A stretch of DNA of 64,000 nt, from positions 4,789,803 through 4,853,802 of the forward strand of contig NC_081332.1 in the NCBI RefSeq assembly GCF_022539665.2. The letters run 5' to 3'. Each line of letters starts with the position of its first letter. The first letter of the stretch is position 1. Below the pieces are notes generated by a model. The model had not been told where the DNA came from. It did no database searches and was given only the letters and a program-made list of their open reading frames with translations. The position numbers and the translations under genes were made by a program. This DNA comes from Daphnia carinata (lineage: Eukaryota > Arthropoda > Branchiopoda > Diplostraca > Daphniidae). Positions 63,756 through 64,000 of the stretch are shown here, in pieces.

Positions 63756-63866
63756 TTATTCCCCTCTGAGTTGGTAACGACCTCCTATCTTGTTGAGTGG
63801 GCTCGAGGTAAAGAGCATTTCCCTGGCGTTTTCAGTTTTGAGAACGTCCCTCATTGATATCGTCGT
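63756..63866 (-). CDS. Last coding exon of an unidentified minus-strand gene, cut by the window
   Basis: An acceptor (ttttag at 63867-63872) is followed by 36 codons and TAA, with peptide parts TISMRDVLKTENAREMLF and SPLNKIGGRYQLRGE. The stop overlaps a polyadenylation signal (GAATAAAA), which supports a true 3' end. The rest of the gene must lie to the right. I do not recognise the family. Confidence 0.6.
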   Translation of the reverse strand, partial: TTISMRDVLKTENAREMLFTSSPLNKIGGRYQLRGE

Positions 63867-64000
63867 CTAAAAATATATGACTTTAATAACAGCTACGTGT
63901 TTTATGCATAGAAAGCAAGTATAAATAAATCCCTGTGTTTCATAACAAACAGAAACGATGTCATAGCAACTGGTCTATTCCCAGCCGGAAAACATTGATG
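63867..64000. other. Right edge, probably intron of the cut gene
   Basis: AT-rich, no supported frame. It may hold the upstream intron of the gene whose last exon ends at 63756. Confidence 0.35.

Overview
The window looks like arthropod nuclear DNA, most likely from a branchiopod crustacean such as Daphnia. It is AT-rich, and most introns are only about 60-75 bp with GT..AG ends. It carries three Rebers-Riddiford cuticle protein genes, clear animal housekeeping genes, and many homopolymer runs and short microsatellites. I see no bacterial operons and no CRISPR array.

Layout, left to right. (1) 1-4481, + strand: the 3' two thirds of a cGMP-dependent protein kinase gene, cut by the left edge, followed by about 5 kb of AT-rich, low-complexity DNA with one weak terminal exon candidate. 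(2) 9647-13440, - strand: a complete 13-exon mitochondrial proline dehydrogenase gene. (3) 13.9-19.5 kb: a transposable-element cluster, with a 460-bp MITE-like element next to a 5-kb palindrome. The palindrome has arms of about 2.3 kb that carry two decayed copies of an unidentified coiled-coil gene, a hairpin-rich block in each arm, and tRNA-like modules at its centre. (4) 20.0-36.6 kb: a dense housekeeping block of GCLM (+), TMEM181 (-), UTP20 (-) and a three-thioredoxin-domain ER protein (-). (5) 36.6-38.8 kb: a spacer with a cluster of GCCATCT motifs and tRNA-like, SINE-like sequence. (6) 38.8-53.4 kb: a sparse region with three cuticle protein genes and one small secreted-protein gene, each with a TATA box and most with a 6-nt first coding exon (ATG AAG). 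(7) 55.1-64.0 kb: a cationic amino acid transporter (+), proteasome ATPase Rpt1 (-), a transmembrane protein with ITIM-like tyrosine motifs (-), a protein with two BTB domains (-), and the last exon of another gene.

The most interesting signal is inside UTP20, a ribosome-biogenesis gene. Nearly all of its introns are about 60-130 bp, but three are 217-240 bp. Each of these three contains a hairpin-hinge-hairpin-ACA sequence that fits a box H/ACA snoRNA. The first hairpin is shared by all three and its stem keeps pairing despite base changes. The second hairpin has diverged, yet it stays foldable and ends in ACA plus three nucleotides. So UTP20 probably hosts a small amplified family of pseudouridylation guide RNAs.
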